Assembly (NCBI RefSeq): GCF_000517545.1 | Contig: NZ_BAIV01000010.1 | Span: forward strand, 62,001-126,000 | Origin: Bacteroides reticulotermitis JCM 10512 | GTDB lineage: Bacteria; Bacteroidota; Bacteroidia; Bacteroidales; Bacteroidaceae | Direction: 5' to 3' | Length of the DNA stretch: 64,000 bases | In this document: positions 19,590 to 28,842 of the stretch, piece after piece | Position numbering within the stretch: the stretch's first letter is position 1 | How the letters are laid out: each line of letters starts with the position of its first letter | Notes under the pieces: model-generated | Told to the model about the DNA's origin: nothing | Seen by the model: only the letters and a program-made list of their open reading frames with translations | Databases searched by the model: none | Program-made: the position numbers and the translations under genes

Positions 19590-19887
19590 GTCAATCTTTA
19601 GAGTTATACCTTATCTGTTTAGGGGCACCTCTCCCGCATTGGGTATTTAGCATTGATAGAATACCTCTTCGAAAGAAAAAAGCGCGTGGAAAGGAATGTG
19701 AAACATTATTGCTCAACCGGATCATTCTTTTCTTAATTATCGGAATATAGTCTGCTAAAGTATCAATCTATTCTTTTTATAATCAATCTTTTCATTCGAT
19801 AATTCGATTACTACTATACGCATCATTGTGGATCTTTTTTAAATAATTATCTTTGTGGGCATAAACACTCTAAAAAAAAGCAAACGT
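19590..19887 (+). promoter_or_regulatory. gap with the metalloprotease promoter
   Basis: Near its end TTG (19826) and TATCTTTG (19848-19855) lie 19 bases apart, a good Bacteroides -33/-7 pair about 33 bases before the metalloprotease start. The remainder shows no gene. Confidence 0.55.
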
Positions 19888-22434
19888 ATGAAGAAAATCG
19901 TTTCAAGTTTGATGATTCTGACGTTGCTGATTCCAACTATTGGAGCACAGTCGACAGATATTTTCAAAAAGAAGAAAAAAAAGAAAGGCAAAACTGAACA
20001 AGTAGCTAAGGCTAATACCGATTCTCTCGCCGGTAAGCCAAAAAGTTCTCTTCAACCCTATGGAAGAGTTATTACTGGAAAAGCAAAAACAATGAATGGC
20101 TTTTTAAAAGTACATTATGTTGGCGACCGTTACTATTTTGAAATAGCAGATTCCCTTTTTGGACGTGACATGTTGATTGTAAACCGGATAGTTAAAGCCC
20201 CGGTTGACAACCAAAAACGTAAGGTGGGTTATCCGGGTGATTTCATCAGTGACCAGGTGATTCGTTTTGAAAAAGGGCCAGGCGATAAATTGTTTGTTCG
20301 TGAAATCTCTTATATAGAACATTCTTCGGATACCTTGGGATTGTATCAGGCTGTGATGAACTCAAATGTGCAGCCTGTGATAGCTACTTTTCCTTTAAAA
20401 ACAGTACGTGAGGAAGGGAAGACTACCAACTATGTCATTGATATGACTGATTATATTCGCAGAGACAATGAAATGTTTTCGTTCTCAAATCGTGCCAAAA
20501 ATGGTGCTGAAATCGGAAATATGATTGATGATGCCAGCTATATCGATACATTGAAAGCTTTTCCGCGCAACATTGAAGTGCGCACGGTTCGCACTTTCCA
20601 ACGCCGAAGAGCAGCTTCTCCCGGGATAGCTGGAATGATGGCTCCTGCTTCTACAACTCCAGTAACTTATGAGTTGAATAGTTCAATGCTTCTGTTATCT
20701 AAAGAACCCATGAAGCCGAGACTATTTGACAGCCGTGTTGGCTATTTTGCTGTTGGATACAAAGATTTTGATGCGAATCCACACGGCGTGAAGGCCAAAG
20801 CGAATATTACCCGCTGGAAGCTAGAGCCTAAAGACGAGGATGTAGAGAAGTACCTTCGGGGAGAACTTGTAGAACCGAAGAATCCGATTGTTATCTATAT
20901 CGATCCGAATACGCCTAAAAAGTGGGTACCTTATCTTCTTCAGGGAGTGAACGATTGGCAAGCGGCTTTTGAGAAGGCTGGATTTAAAAATGCGATTATA
21001 GGTAAAGAAGCGCCGACAGATGATCCGACGTGGAGTCTTGAAGATGCACGTCACTCGGCTATCGTCTACAAACCTTCTGATATTCCAAATGCAAGTGGAC
21101 CTCATGTACACGATCCTCGCAGTGGTGAAATACTTGAAACGCATATCAACTGGTATCACAACGTAATGAGTTTGCTATACAATTGGTACATTGTTCAAGC
21201 GGCTGCCGTTGATCCGGAAGCCCGTAAACCGATGTTCGATGATAAGCTGATGGGCGAGTTAATCCGTTTTGTCTCTTCGCATGAAGTAGGGCATACGCTG
21301 GGATTGCGTCACAACTTTGGTTCTTCACATACAGTTCCGGTAGAAAAGCTACGTGATAAAGCGTGGGTAGAAGCTAACGGACATACTCCTTCCATTATGG
21401 ATTATGCTCGCTTCAACTACGTGGCACAGCCGGAAGATGGTATTTCTCATGCGGGTATCTTTCCTCGCATCGGACTCTATGATAAATGGGCTATCGAATG
21501 GGGATACCGTTGGATGCCACAGTATGCAACAGCCGATGCGGAAACAGCTTATATGAACAAGTGGATTATCGAAAAACTGAAAGAAGATAATCGGTATACC
21601 TTTGGAACGGAGAGTGACCGGAATGATCCGCGTAACCAGAGTGAAGACTTAGGTAATGATGCAATGCTGGCAAGTACATACGGTATTAAGAATTTAAAAC
21701 GTATCATGCCCGAAATCATGAATTGGACCTATGAACCGAATGAAGGTTATGAAAAGGCTTATGCACTTTATCAGAATGTAGTTGGTCAATTCAATCTTTA
21801 TACGGGACATGTTCTTACCAACGTTGCCGGTATTTATCGCAATCCGATTTCTGTAGAGCAAACCGAGACAAAGGCTATTGAGTATGTACCTAAAGAGATA
21901 CAGAAACGTGCAATCGCTTTCCTGAATAAAGAATTGTTTACTACACCTACTTGGTTGGCTGATAGTAAGCTTGCGGAAAGAACCGGAGTTAACTATTTTA
22001 CTGTAATCAATCGCTTGCAGGCAAGTAGATTGCAACAGTTGCTCAGCCAGGGCACGCTGGATAAAATGACAGCTAATGAGTTGGTTAACGGCTCGAAAGC
22101 TTATACGGCGGTTGAACTGTTTGCTGATTTGAAGAAGAGTATCTGGAGCGATATGCTGGGTGGCAAGCGTCCCGATGTTTATCAGCGCGGTTTGCAGAAA
22201 ACGTATGTGAATGCATTAATTTCATTGCTTGATAAGCCGAAGAGTTCTTCAGGAGTAAGATCAGTGGCTTCTGCTTTCGAAGCTCCTTCCGATGCACCTG
22301 CTATTGCTCGTGGGCATCTGATTGAACTCCGTAGAGGCTTGGCAGGAATGGCAGCTGCATCTAGTGGAGTAGTCAGAAGTCATTATCAAAACTTACAAGC
22401 ACTAATTAGCGCGGCATTCGATGAGCGGAAGTAA
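19888..22434 (+). CDS. secreted zinc-dependent metalloprotease, DUF5117/DUF5118 type
   Basis: An 848-residue exported protease. The signal peptide ends near IGAQS. A lysine-rich stretch follows (KKKKKKKGKTE), then the N-terminal DUF5117/5118-like region. The zinc site HEVGHTLGLRHNF lies near residue 465 and matches the metzincin pattern HExxHxxGxxH. SIMDYARFNYVAQPEDG follows, resembling the Met-turn region. The start was set at MKKIVSS, the start of a proper signal peptide; the frame opens 33 bases upstream at a GTG. The family is common in Bacteroidetes, often among nutrient-uptake genes; the substrate is unknown. Strong promoter-like and terminator sequences flank it, so it is a single-gene unit. 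Confidence 0.85.
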   Translation: MKKIVSSLMILTLLIPTIGAQSTDIFKKKKKKKGKTEQVAKANTDSLAGKPKSSLQPYGRVITGKAKTMNGFLKVHYVGDRYYFEIADSLFGRDMLIVNRIVKAPVDNQKRKVGYPGDFISDQVIRFEKGPGDKLFVREISYIEHSSDTLGLYQAVMNSNVQPVIATFPLKTVREEGKTTNYVIDMTDYIRRDNEMFSFSNRAKNGAEIGNMIDDASYIDTLKAFPRNIEVRTVRTFQRRRAASPGIAGMMAPASTTPVTYELNSSMLLLSKEPMKPRLFDSRVGYFAVGYKDFDANPHGVKAKANITRWKLEPKDEDVEKYLRGELVEPKNPIVIYIDPNTPKKWVPYLLQGVNDWQAAFEKAGFKNAIIGKEAPTDDPTWSLEDARHSAIVYKPSDIPNASGPHVHDPRSGEILETHINWYHNVMSLLYNWYIVQAAAVDPEARKPMFDDKLMGELIRFVSSHEVGHTLGLRHNFGSSHTVPVEKLRDKAWVEANGHTPSIMDYARFNYVAQPEDGISHAGIFPRIGLYDKWAIEWGYRWMPQYATADAETAYMNKWIIEKLKEDNRYTFGTESDRNDPRNQSEDLGNDAMLASTYGIKNLKRIMPEIMNWTYEPNEGYEKAYALYQNVVGQFNLYTGHVLTNVAGIYRNPISVEQTETKAIEYVPKEIQKRAIAFLNKELFTTPTWLADSKLAERTGVNYFTVINRLQASRLQQLLSQGTLDKMTANELVNGSKAYTAVELFADLKKSIWSDMLGGKRPDVYQRGLQKTYVNALISLLDKPKSSSGVRSVASAFEAPSDAPAIARGHLIELRRGLAGMAAASSGVVRSHYQNLQALISAAFDERK

Positions 22435-22454
22435 TATCGGATTTAAGATATAAC

Positions 22455-22491
22455 AAAAAAGGAGGTGTCTCAAAAGGGCATCTCCTTTTTT
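22455..22491 (+). terminator. terminator after the metalloprotease
   Basis: AAAAAAGGAGGTG and CATCTCCTTTTTT form a 13-pair stem (one wobble) ending in a T run, 21 bases after the stop codon. Confidence 0.8.
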
Positions 22492-22582
22492 TAGTTACTA
22501 GAGCAAGAATGATCGTAATTTGCGTGCTATGGTTTGCAGGAATAAGAGGATATGCATTACTTCCCTTAATACAAAGCTAGGT

Positions 22583-23398
22583 AGACAAAATGTAAACAAC
22601 ATCTAGTCATAGTCATCTTTTGCTGTAAACTTCTGATTGATAGTTTGATATATTGCGTCTTCTTTTGGGATACATTTATTCACTCGCTTGAATAGATTAT
22701 TTTGTAGAATAAGTAGTCTATTGATGCAGCCCATCTCTTATGTGAACCCAGCCGAGAAGAATAGGAAATGACTATGAAGTAAATCAGAAGCCTTTCAATA
22801 AAGTAGCGTAGCGAATCAGAAAGAATAAATGCAAATGTGTAAACGGAATCTGGATATTGCCACAACCTTACCCTTTTCTCAAAAGTTTCTTCGTGATGAA
22901 ACAAATGTTTCATAAGGGTGAAACAAAATTCTCATGCTGATGAAACAGTTTGCTTCTCTAGATGAAACTAATTTCCGAAGCGGTGGAACTAGATATTCCT
23001 AACTGGCAGTTGTGCAAAAGAACGCAATGCGTTGACTTTATGTAGCCTTCTGCCTGTAATCAATCAACTCACCTTTTTCTTACCCTTATCTTTGATTGAC
23101 TCCAACCCTACTTGTCTCTAAGACAAGTCAACTCTTGTACGCCTGATTCTGCTATGTGATAGCCTAACAGAGCATATCGCGAAAACAACTTATATGAGCG
23201 TAAGTAAACTAGCGTGAAATTTGTGAATAAAGCTACTTTCTGTTTATAGCTTCCTCATACTTCTGCGTATGACCAAAAGAAGACGCAAAATAAGCAGTTG
23301 ATATACTGGATGATACGCAAAAAAGTGATTAACTCATAAGAGTGTTGTATCATTGTGCAAAGTACGTATATCAAGCCCCGATGATGAAATTAGTAACA
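22583..23398. repeat. dispersed non-coding element, copy B
   Basis: A diverged copy of the element at 728-1304. About 80 bases at the left end and 105 at the right end match, while the middle differs in sequence and length (about 816 versus 577 bases overall). The core holds phased array B and a small hairpin (ACTTGTCT/AGACAAGT at 23110-23128). No gene is visible across the whole stretch. Confidence 0.7.
22885..22999. repeat. phased palindrome array B (22 bp period)
   Basis: GAAAC recurs at 22898, 22920, 22942 and 22964, with GGAAC at 22985, so the period is 22 bp. GTTTC-like arms lie between, giving alternating palindromes such as GAAACAAATGTTTC (22898) and GTTTC/GAAAC around 22893. Centres fall about every 11 bp from 22893 to 22992. 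The last unit has changed both arms to TTCC/GGAA, which keeps pairing. Confidence 0.75.
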
Positions 23399-23440
23399 AA
23401 AAAGGGGCTATCCAACTTTCCGGATAGCCCCTTTTTTGTT
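23395..23440 (-). terminator. strong terminator overlapping the RNase G stop codon
   Basis: The arms at 23395-23413 and 23422-23440 are perfectly complementary over 19 bases, with A/T runs at both outer ends (core GGGGCTATCC/GGATAGCCCC). It can end transcription on either strand. The outer two bases are part of the RNase G stop codon. Confidence 0.85.
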
Positions 23441-25012
23441 ATTTGATTTCGATTTCCTCTTTCATGTCGATTTCTTCACCGTCTGTATCATAGAATACAT
23501 ATTGTAAGAAAGCTAATTTTTGATTAGGGATAATCTTAATACCGAGTCCATACTTCATCTGCCATTTTCGTTTCAGAGAGACAAGTCCCTGATTGATGTA
23601 AGCAGCAATGTACGGATGGATGTGGAGTGAGAATTTCTTCACCTTCAACTTATTGACCAGATAATCAATTTTACTCTCTAAAGTGTCTGTAAAAAGAATG
23701 GATGATGTGATCGTGCCTTTGCCGAAGCAGGTAGGGCAGGTTTCAGTTGTATTTACATCCATTGCAGGGCGCACACGCTGGCGCGTGATTTGCATCAGCC
23801 AAATTTGCTGAGCGGCAGGATATTATGCCTTGCCCTGTCTTTTTGCATGTTAGCACACATACGTTCGTAAAGCTTCTGACGATTTTCATTTTCATTCATG
23901 TCAATGAAGTCTACTACAATGATACCACCCATATCTCTCAATCGTAATTGTCGGGCTAGCTCATCGGCTGCCCCCAAATTTACTTCGAGTGCGTTACCTT
24001 CCTGCCCGTTGGCATTCTTGGTGCGATTTCCGCTGTTCACGTCTACTACGTGAAGCGCCTCAGTGTGCTCAATAATCAGATAGGCACCACTCTTGTAAGA
24101 TATTGTTTTACCAAACGACGATTTGATTTGCTTGGTGATACCGAAATTGTCGTAAATAGGAAGTTGCCCTTTGTATTGCTTCACTATATTTGCCCGTTCA
24201 GGGGCAATGAGTGCAACGTAATCTCTGATTTCGTGAAACACCATTTCGTCATTGACATAGATGTTTTCAAACGAAGGGTTGAAGAGGTCACGCAGTAAAC
24301 CTACAGCGCGGCTCGTCTCTTCATAAATCAAAGTTGGGTACTTGGTAGCCTTTTGCACTTTGCTCATGGCATCTTCCCAATGCTTAATCAAAACTTTAAG
24401 CTCTCCGTCGAGTTCGGCAACGCGTTTTCCTTCTGCCACAGTACGAACAATTACCCCGAATTTTTTGGGTTTAATGCTCATTAGCAATTGCTTCAGGCGT
24501 GCGCGCTCTTCGCTCGATTTAATTTTTTGAGACACAGAAACCTTATCGTTAAAAGGGATAAGAATCAGATAGCGTCCGGCAAATGATATTTCGGAGCTTA
24601 GTCTTGGTCCCTTGGTGGATATCGGTTCCTTTACAATCTGCACCACTACTTCTTGTCCTACCTTGAGTGTATTGGCTATTGTGCCATCTTTATCAAGGTC
24701 GGGGAGGAGGGTTGCTTTACTGATGGAGTTCAGTCTTTTTTTGTCGCTTAAAGTCTGCTTTACAAACTTTTCCAGTGAGTTAAATTGAGGACCCAGATCC
24801 AAATAATGAAGGAAAGCATCTTTCTCATAACCGACATCTACAAAACATGCATTTAGTCCGGGCATTAGTTTTTTAACACGTCCTAAATACATATTACCCA
24901 CAGAAAAGGAAATGTTTCTTCCTTCGCTCTGAAGTTCTACCAGACTCTTATCTTCAAGTAAGGCGATAGATACCTCTTTGGGTTGTACGTCTACTACTAG
25001 TTCGCTTGTCAC
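23439..25012 (-). pseudogene. rng: ribonuclease G/E family endoribonuclease, frame broken by one lost base
   Basis: A single-strand-specific endoribonuclease for rRNA maturation and mRNA turnover, about 524 residues when repaired. The first piece (25012-23795) starts with GTG, MTSELVVDVQPKEVS, followed by an S1-like RNA-binding domain (VGNMYLGRVKKLMPGLNACF). Its catalytic region holds GGIIVVDFIDMNENENRQKL with the metal-binding aspartates. The second piece (from 23795) has the zinc-link motif CPTCFGKG. The split falls at FGLMQITRQR: the GGCTGATG there lacks one base near 23798. The gene is normally essential or important and both parts are well conserved, so an error is more likely than decay. 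Confidence 0.87.
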
Positions 25013-25098
25013 TGTTTGGGATTTCTATTATTATTAAGTTCTAATAGAATGAACAACTATTTTGACAGTTTGTTCATTTTTGGGTCAGCTTCTTAAAC

Positions 25099-25142
25099 AA
25101 AGAACAAACTTGAAAGATATTTGCTTTGCAAGTTTGTTCTTT
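25099..25142 (-). terminator. hairpin after the HU/small basic protein genes
   Basis: AAAGAACAAACTTG (25099-25112) and its exact complement (25129-25142) form a 14-pair stem with a 16-base loop, just past the small basic protein gene on the minus strand. Confidence 0.6.
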
Positions 25143-25167
25143 ATTTCTGTTTGGATTAGACTAAAAA

Positions 25168-25260
25168 TTATTTTTTGCTTTTATGTCTGTTCTTTCTTAG
25201 TCTTTTTTTACGCTTGTGCGTAGACATTTTATGTCTTTTTTTCTTCTTTCCGCTTGGCAT
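25168..25260 (-). CDS. small basic AURKAIP1/COX24-domain protein
   Basis: A 30-residue, extremely basic protein, too short for most gene finders. It begins MPSGKKKKRHKMSTHKRKKR and ends LRKNRHKSKK. This matches the Bacteroidetes AURKAIP1/COX24-domain peptide, whose relatives in mitochondria associate with the small ribosomal subunit, so it is probably a ribosome-associated protein. It follows the HU gene by 36 bases on the same strand and precedes the hairpin at 25099-25142. This two-gene pairing with HU is consistent with a housekeeping, growth-linked unit. Confidence 0.8.
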   Translation of the reverse strand: MPSGKKKKRHKMSTHKRKKRLRKNRHKSKK

Positions 25261-25296
25261 AGCTTCAAAATTTTATGGGTTAATACTCTTGTTTCT

Positions 25297-25572
25297 TTAT
25301 TTCTTTACTGAAATTGTAAATGTCTTAGCCGGTTTGAAAGCCGGGATGTTGTGCTCGGGGATAATGATCGTAGTATTTTTAGAAATATTACGAGCTGTTT
25401 TCTGAGCCCTCTTCTTTACAATGAAACTGCCGAACCCGCGAAGGTATACATTCTCATTGTTAGCCAAAGAATCTTTCACTGCATCCATAAATGCTTCAAC
25501 TGTGGTAAGAACAGTAACCTTATCAATTCCGGTTTTCTTTGTAATTTCGTTTACAATATCTGCTTTAGTCAT
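25297..25572 (-). CDS. HU family DNA-binding protein
   Basis: A 91-residue nucleoid protein that bends DNA as a dimer. It starts MTKADIVNEITKKTGID and has the family stretch VYLRGFGSFIVKKR near residue 45, then the DNA-binding arm ARNISKNTTIIIPEHN and the closing AFKPAKTF. It is full length. It heads a short minus-strand unit with the 30-residue basic protein, reading towards the RNase G gene. Confidence 0.93.
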   Translation of the reverse strand: MTKADIVNEITKKTGIDKVTVLTTVEAFMDAVKDSLANNENVYLRGFGSFIVKKRAQKTARNISKNTTIIIPEHNIPAFKPAKTFTISVKK

Positions 25573-25624
25573 CTCTTTATAAAAAAAATATTATTATTTG
25601 GTTTTTTGCTAATTTTTTGGACTG

Positions 25625-25632
25625 CAAATATA
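25625..25632 (-). promoter_or_regulatory. HU -7 box
   Basis: On the minus strand this reads TATATTTG, a full TANNTTTG match 52 bases before the HU start. Confidence 0.5.
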
Positions 25633-25718
25633 TAGCTTTTTGGCGTCCTAAAAAAAATATATCTTGCACATTTTTTTAAAAAAGTGTAAGAGGTGTCTAT
25701 CCTTCCACTTAAAAGAGC

Positions 25719-25726
25719 TATTTTTG
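25719..25726 (+). promoter_or_regulatory. mutY -7 box
   Basis: TATTTTTG is a full TANNTTTG match 59 bases before the mutY start. GCTATTTTTGTATAGC around it is also a near-palindrome. Confidence 0.5.
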
Positions 25727-25785
25727 TATAGCCAATTTATCGTAAGGATAGAATAAATATTTAGAATTCAATTACATAGCATAGC

Positions 25786-26829
25786 ATGAATGTTTTCAGT
25801 AAAGTTATTGTAGCGTGGTATAAAGTGAATAAACGCGACCTGCCTTGGAGAGAGTCCAAAGACCCATACTTAATATGGATTTCAGAAATAATTCTTCAGC
25901 AAACTCGTGTTGTACAGGGATATAACTACTATCTTCGGTTTATCGAACGCTTTCCTGATATACAAACGCTAGCTGATGCGGAAGAAGAAGAGGTTATGAA
26001 ATACTGGCAAGGGTTGGGTTATTACTCCCGTGCGCGTAATCTGCATGCTGCTGCTATAAGTATGAATGGGCGCTTCCCGAAAACTTATCCGGGGGTGTTG
26101 GCCTTGAAAGGAGTAGGTGAGTATACCGCTGCAGCGATTTGTTCACTTGCCTACAATATGCCTTGTGCTGTTGTAGATGGAAATGTATACCGGGTACTCT
26201 CCCGTTATTTTGGTATTGATCTTCCGATTGACTCGACAGAGGGGAAGAAGTATTTTGCTTCATTAGCTGATGAAATGCTTGATAAGCAGCAACCGGCTCT
26301 CTATAATCAAGGTATTATGGATTTTGGTGCTCTCCAATGTACGCCACAGTCGCCGGACTGTACGTCATGTCCGCTGAGTGAGACTTGCTTGGGATATGCC
26401 ACAGGACGAGTGGCGAAGCTGCCGGTCAAAAAGTATAAAGTGAAAAGTCGGGATCGTTTTTTGAATTATATATATGTACGCGTGGGCGCGTATACCTTTA
26501 TTAGCAAACGGACCCTAAACGATATCTGGCAAAACTTGTTCGAATTTCCATTGATAGAAACAGCTACTGCTGTGTCTGAAGATGAGTTTTTATCATTAGC
26601 AGACTTTCAGGCTATGTTGGCTCCCGGCGAAGAACCGTTGATTCGTTGTGTCTGCCGGAACGTGAAGCACGTACTTTCTCACCAAGTAATCTATGCGAAT
26701 TTCTATGAAGTGACCTTGCCCGAAGAATCCGTCTCTTTTTCTCGATATCAAAAAATAAGAGTTAATGAACTCGAACAATATGCTGTTTCCAGATTGATAC
26801 ATACTTTTATTGAAAAGTATATCAGTTAG
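25786..26829 (+). CDS. mutY: A/G-specific adenine DNA glycosylase
   Basis: A 347-residue repair enzyme that removes adenine paired with 8-oxoguanine. The N-terminal domain has LPWRESKDPYLIWISEIILQ, the helix-hairpin-helix LKGVGEYTAAAICS and AVVDGNVYRVL with the catalytic aspartate. The four-cysteine iron-sulfur loop is complete (C-x6-C-x2-C-x5-C, CTPQSPDCTSCPLSETC). A C-terminal NUDT1-like domain with VKHVLSHQV recognises 8-oxoguanine. It is full length and starts a co-directional run with ssb, gldE and a PPTase. Confidence 0.95.
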   Translation: MNVFSKVIVAWYKVNKRDLPWRESKDPYLIWISEIILQQTRVVQGYNYYLRFIERFPDIQTLADAEEEEVMKYWQGLGYYSRARNLHAAAISMNGRFPKTYPGVLALKGVGEYTAAAICSLAYNMPCAVVDGNVYRVLSRYFGIDLPIDSTEGKKYFASLADEMLDKQQPALYNQGIMDFGALQCTPQSPDCTSCPLSETCLGYATGRVAKLPVKKYKVKSRDRFLNYIYVRVGAYTFISKRTLNDIWQNLFEFPLIETATAVSEDEFLSLADFQAMLAPGEEPLIRCVCRNVKHVLSHQVIYANFYEVTLPEESVSFSRYQKIRVNELEQYAVSRLIHTFIEKYIS

Positions 26830-26891
26830 ATAGAGAAAATAAGTCGTGAATAATAAAACCGTTTTTTCGTTCACAAAAGTGATCATAATAC

Positions 26892-26922
26892 TTGCTTTCT
26901 ATTGTTATTCTTTTTAATTTTG
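26892..26922 (+). promoter_or_regulatory. ssb promoter
   Basis: TTG (26892) and TAATTTTG (26915-26922) are 20 bases apart and lie 43 bases upstream of the ssb start. Confidence 0.5.
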
Positions 26923-26964
26923 ACGGCGAATAAAGTGTTTTCTGAATTAAAAAATAAAGCATAT

Positions 26965-27408
26965 ATGGCTATTAACAAAGTGATATTATTGGGAAACGTA
27001 GGACAAGATCCTCGTGTGAAATACTTCGATACAGGTTCGGCAGTGGCTACTTTTTCTTTAGCAACGACCGATCGCGCTTATACACTTGCTAACGGAACTC
27101 AGGTTCCGGAACGTACCGAATGGCATAACATCGTAGCTTCTAACCGTTTGGCTGAGATAATAGATAAATATGTCCATAAAGGAGACAAACTTTACCTGGA
27201 AGGCAAGATAAGAACTCGTTCATACAATGATCAAGCGGGTGCGACGCGTTATGTAACCGAAGTTTATATCGATAATATGGAGATGTTGACTCCGAAAGGT
27301 GCTAGCACCGGAGCGGCTCCTGCTCCACAGCCGAATCCTGCACAAGCTCAAGCACCGCAAGCGGAATCAGTACAACAAGATAGTCCGGCAGACGATCTGC
27401 CGTTTTAA
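26965..27408 (+). CDS. ssb: single-stranded DNA-binding protein
   Basis: A 147-residue OB-fold protein that coats single-stranded DNA in replication and repair. It starts MAINKVILLGNVGQDPRVKY, has RTEWHNIVASNRLAEI in the core, a proline/glutamine/alanine-rich linker (about residues 112-140), and the acidic tail DDLPF that recruits partner proteins. The start was set at MAINKV; the frame extends 63 bases upstream but the promoter box lies inside that stretch, so the longer form is unlikely. Confidence 0.95.
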   Translation: MAINKVILLGNVGQDPRVKYFDTGSAVATFSLATTDRAYTLANGTQVPERTEWHNIVASNRLAEIIDKYVHKGDKLYLEGKIRTRSYNDQAGATRYVTEVYIDNMEMLTPKGASTGAAPAPQPNPAQAQAPQAESVQQDSPADDLPF

Positions 27409-27487
27409 GTTCATAATCGGGAATTAGACAAGTTTGATTCCCGATTGTCAACTGACACATCTTAATTATTAATTAAAAAAACAATCT

Positions 27488-28840
27488 TTGGACTCAGATG
27501 ATTATTTAAGCCAACTGGCTGAAATCTTTAACGGAATTACTCTAAACCCACCTTCTCTTCTAGCTATTATAGCTATTGTATTGGCAGGTATACTTTTGCT
27601 TGCTTCTGGATTTGCTTCGGCTTCTGAAATTGCCTTTTTCTCACTTTCTCCTTCAAACTTGAACGACATTGAAGAGCGTAATCATCCTTCCGATGCGAAA
27701 ATTAGTATGCTTTTGGAAAAATCGGAGCGTTTGCTGGCTACGATACTGGTCACGAATAATTTTGTGAATGTGACCATCATTATGCTCTGCAACTTCTTCT
27801 TTATGAATGTGTTTGATTTTAATTCCCCCGTGGCGGAATTCTTGATTCTGACCGTCATATTGACTTTCCTTTTGTTGTTGTTTGGAGAAATTATGCCCAA
27901 GATTTACTCGGCACAGAACATTTTAGCTTTCTGCCGTTCGGCTGCTCCGGTTATCTGTTTTCTGGAGAAGCTGTTTTATCCGATAATCGCTGTTTTAGTT
28001 CGCTCCAGTACTTTTGTCAATAAGCATTTCGTAAAGAAGCGGCACAATATATCGGTCAATGAACTTTCTCATGCCCTTGAGCTTACTGATAAGGATGAAC
28101 TGTCCGAAGAGAGTAATATCTTGGAAGGTATCATTCGCTTTGGTGATGAAGCAGTCAAGGAAGTGATGACCTCTCGGATCGACATGGTTGACTTGGATCT
28201 TCGTACTCCCTTTAAAGATGTTATGCAATGTATTATTGAAAACGGCTATTCGCGTATTCCGGTTTATTCCGGATCGAGAGATAACATCAAGGGAATCTTG
28301 TATATAAAGGACTTATTACCGCATATCAGTAAGGGAGATAATTTCCGTTGGCAGTCCTTAATTCGTCCTGCTTACTTTGTTCCGGAAACCAAGATGATTG
28401 ATGATCTCCTGCGCGATTTTCAAGCGAATAAAATCCATATAGCTATTGTGGTCGATGAGTTCGGAGGAACCTCAGGACTTGTTTCTATGGAAGATATCAT
28501 TGAAGAAATTGTAGGTGAGATACATGATGAATATGATGATGAAGAACGTACTTACGCCGTATTGAATGATCACACATGGGTGTTCGAAGCTAAAACGCAG
28601 CTTACCGATTTCTATAAAATAATCAAAGTCAGTGAGTCCGAATTTGAAAAAGTACTGGGTGATGCCGATACACTGGCCGGCCTATTGCTAGAGATCAAAG
28701 GAGAATTTCCCGAGTTGCATGAAAAGGTAGCCTATCGTAACTACGAATTTGAAGTTTTGGAGATGGATAGCCGTCGCATTCTAAAGGTCAAGTTTACCAT
28801 TCATCCCGCTAGTAAAGAACCTGGAGAGGTGAAAGAATAG
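27488..28840 (+). CDS. gldE: GldE-like membrane protein with CNNM and CBS domains
   Basis: A 450-residue membrane protein. The N-terminal DUF21/CNNM region has three or four membrane segments (from LAIIAIVLAGILLLASGFAS). A CBS pair follows (VKEVMTSRIDMVDLD; IPVYSGSRDNIKGILYIKDL; VVDEFGGTSGLVSMEDIIEE) and a CorC/HlyC-like end. In gliding Bacteroidetes, GldE is linked to gliding; Bacteroides do not glide, so an ion-transport or envelope role is more likely here. The start codon is TTG. It is 2 bases from the PPTase gene and clearly co-transcribed. Confidence 0.82.
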   Translation: MDSDDYLSQLAEIFNGITLNPPSLLAIIAIVLAGILLLASGFASASEIAFFSLSPSNLNDIEERNHPSDAKISMLLEKSERLLATILVTNNFVNVTIIMLCNFFFMNVFDFNSPVAEFLILTVILTFLLLLFGEIMPKIYSAQNILAFCRSAAPVICFLEKLFYPIIAVLVRSSTFVNKHFVKKRHNISVNELSHALELTDKDELSEESNILEGIIRFGDEAVKEVMTSRIDMVDLDLRTPFKDVMQCIIENGYSRIPVYSGSRDNIKGILYIKDLLPHISKGDNFRWQSLIRPAYFVPETKMIDDLLRDFQANKIHIAIVVDEFGGTSGLVSMEDIIEEIVGEIHDEYDDEERTYAVLNDHTWVFEAKTQLTDFYKIIKVSESEFEKVLGDADTLAGLLLEIKGEFPELHEKVAYRNYEFEVLEMDSRRILKVKFTIHPASKEPGEVKE

Positions 28841-28842
28841 GT

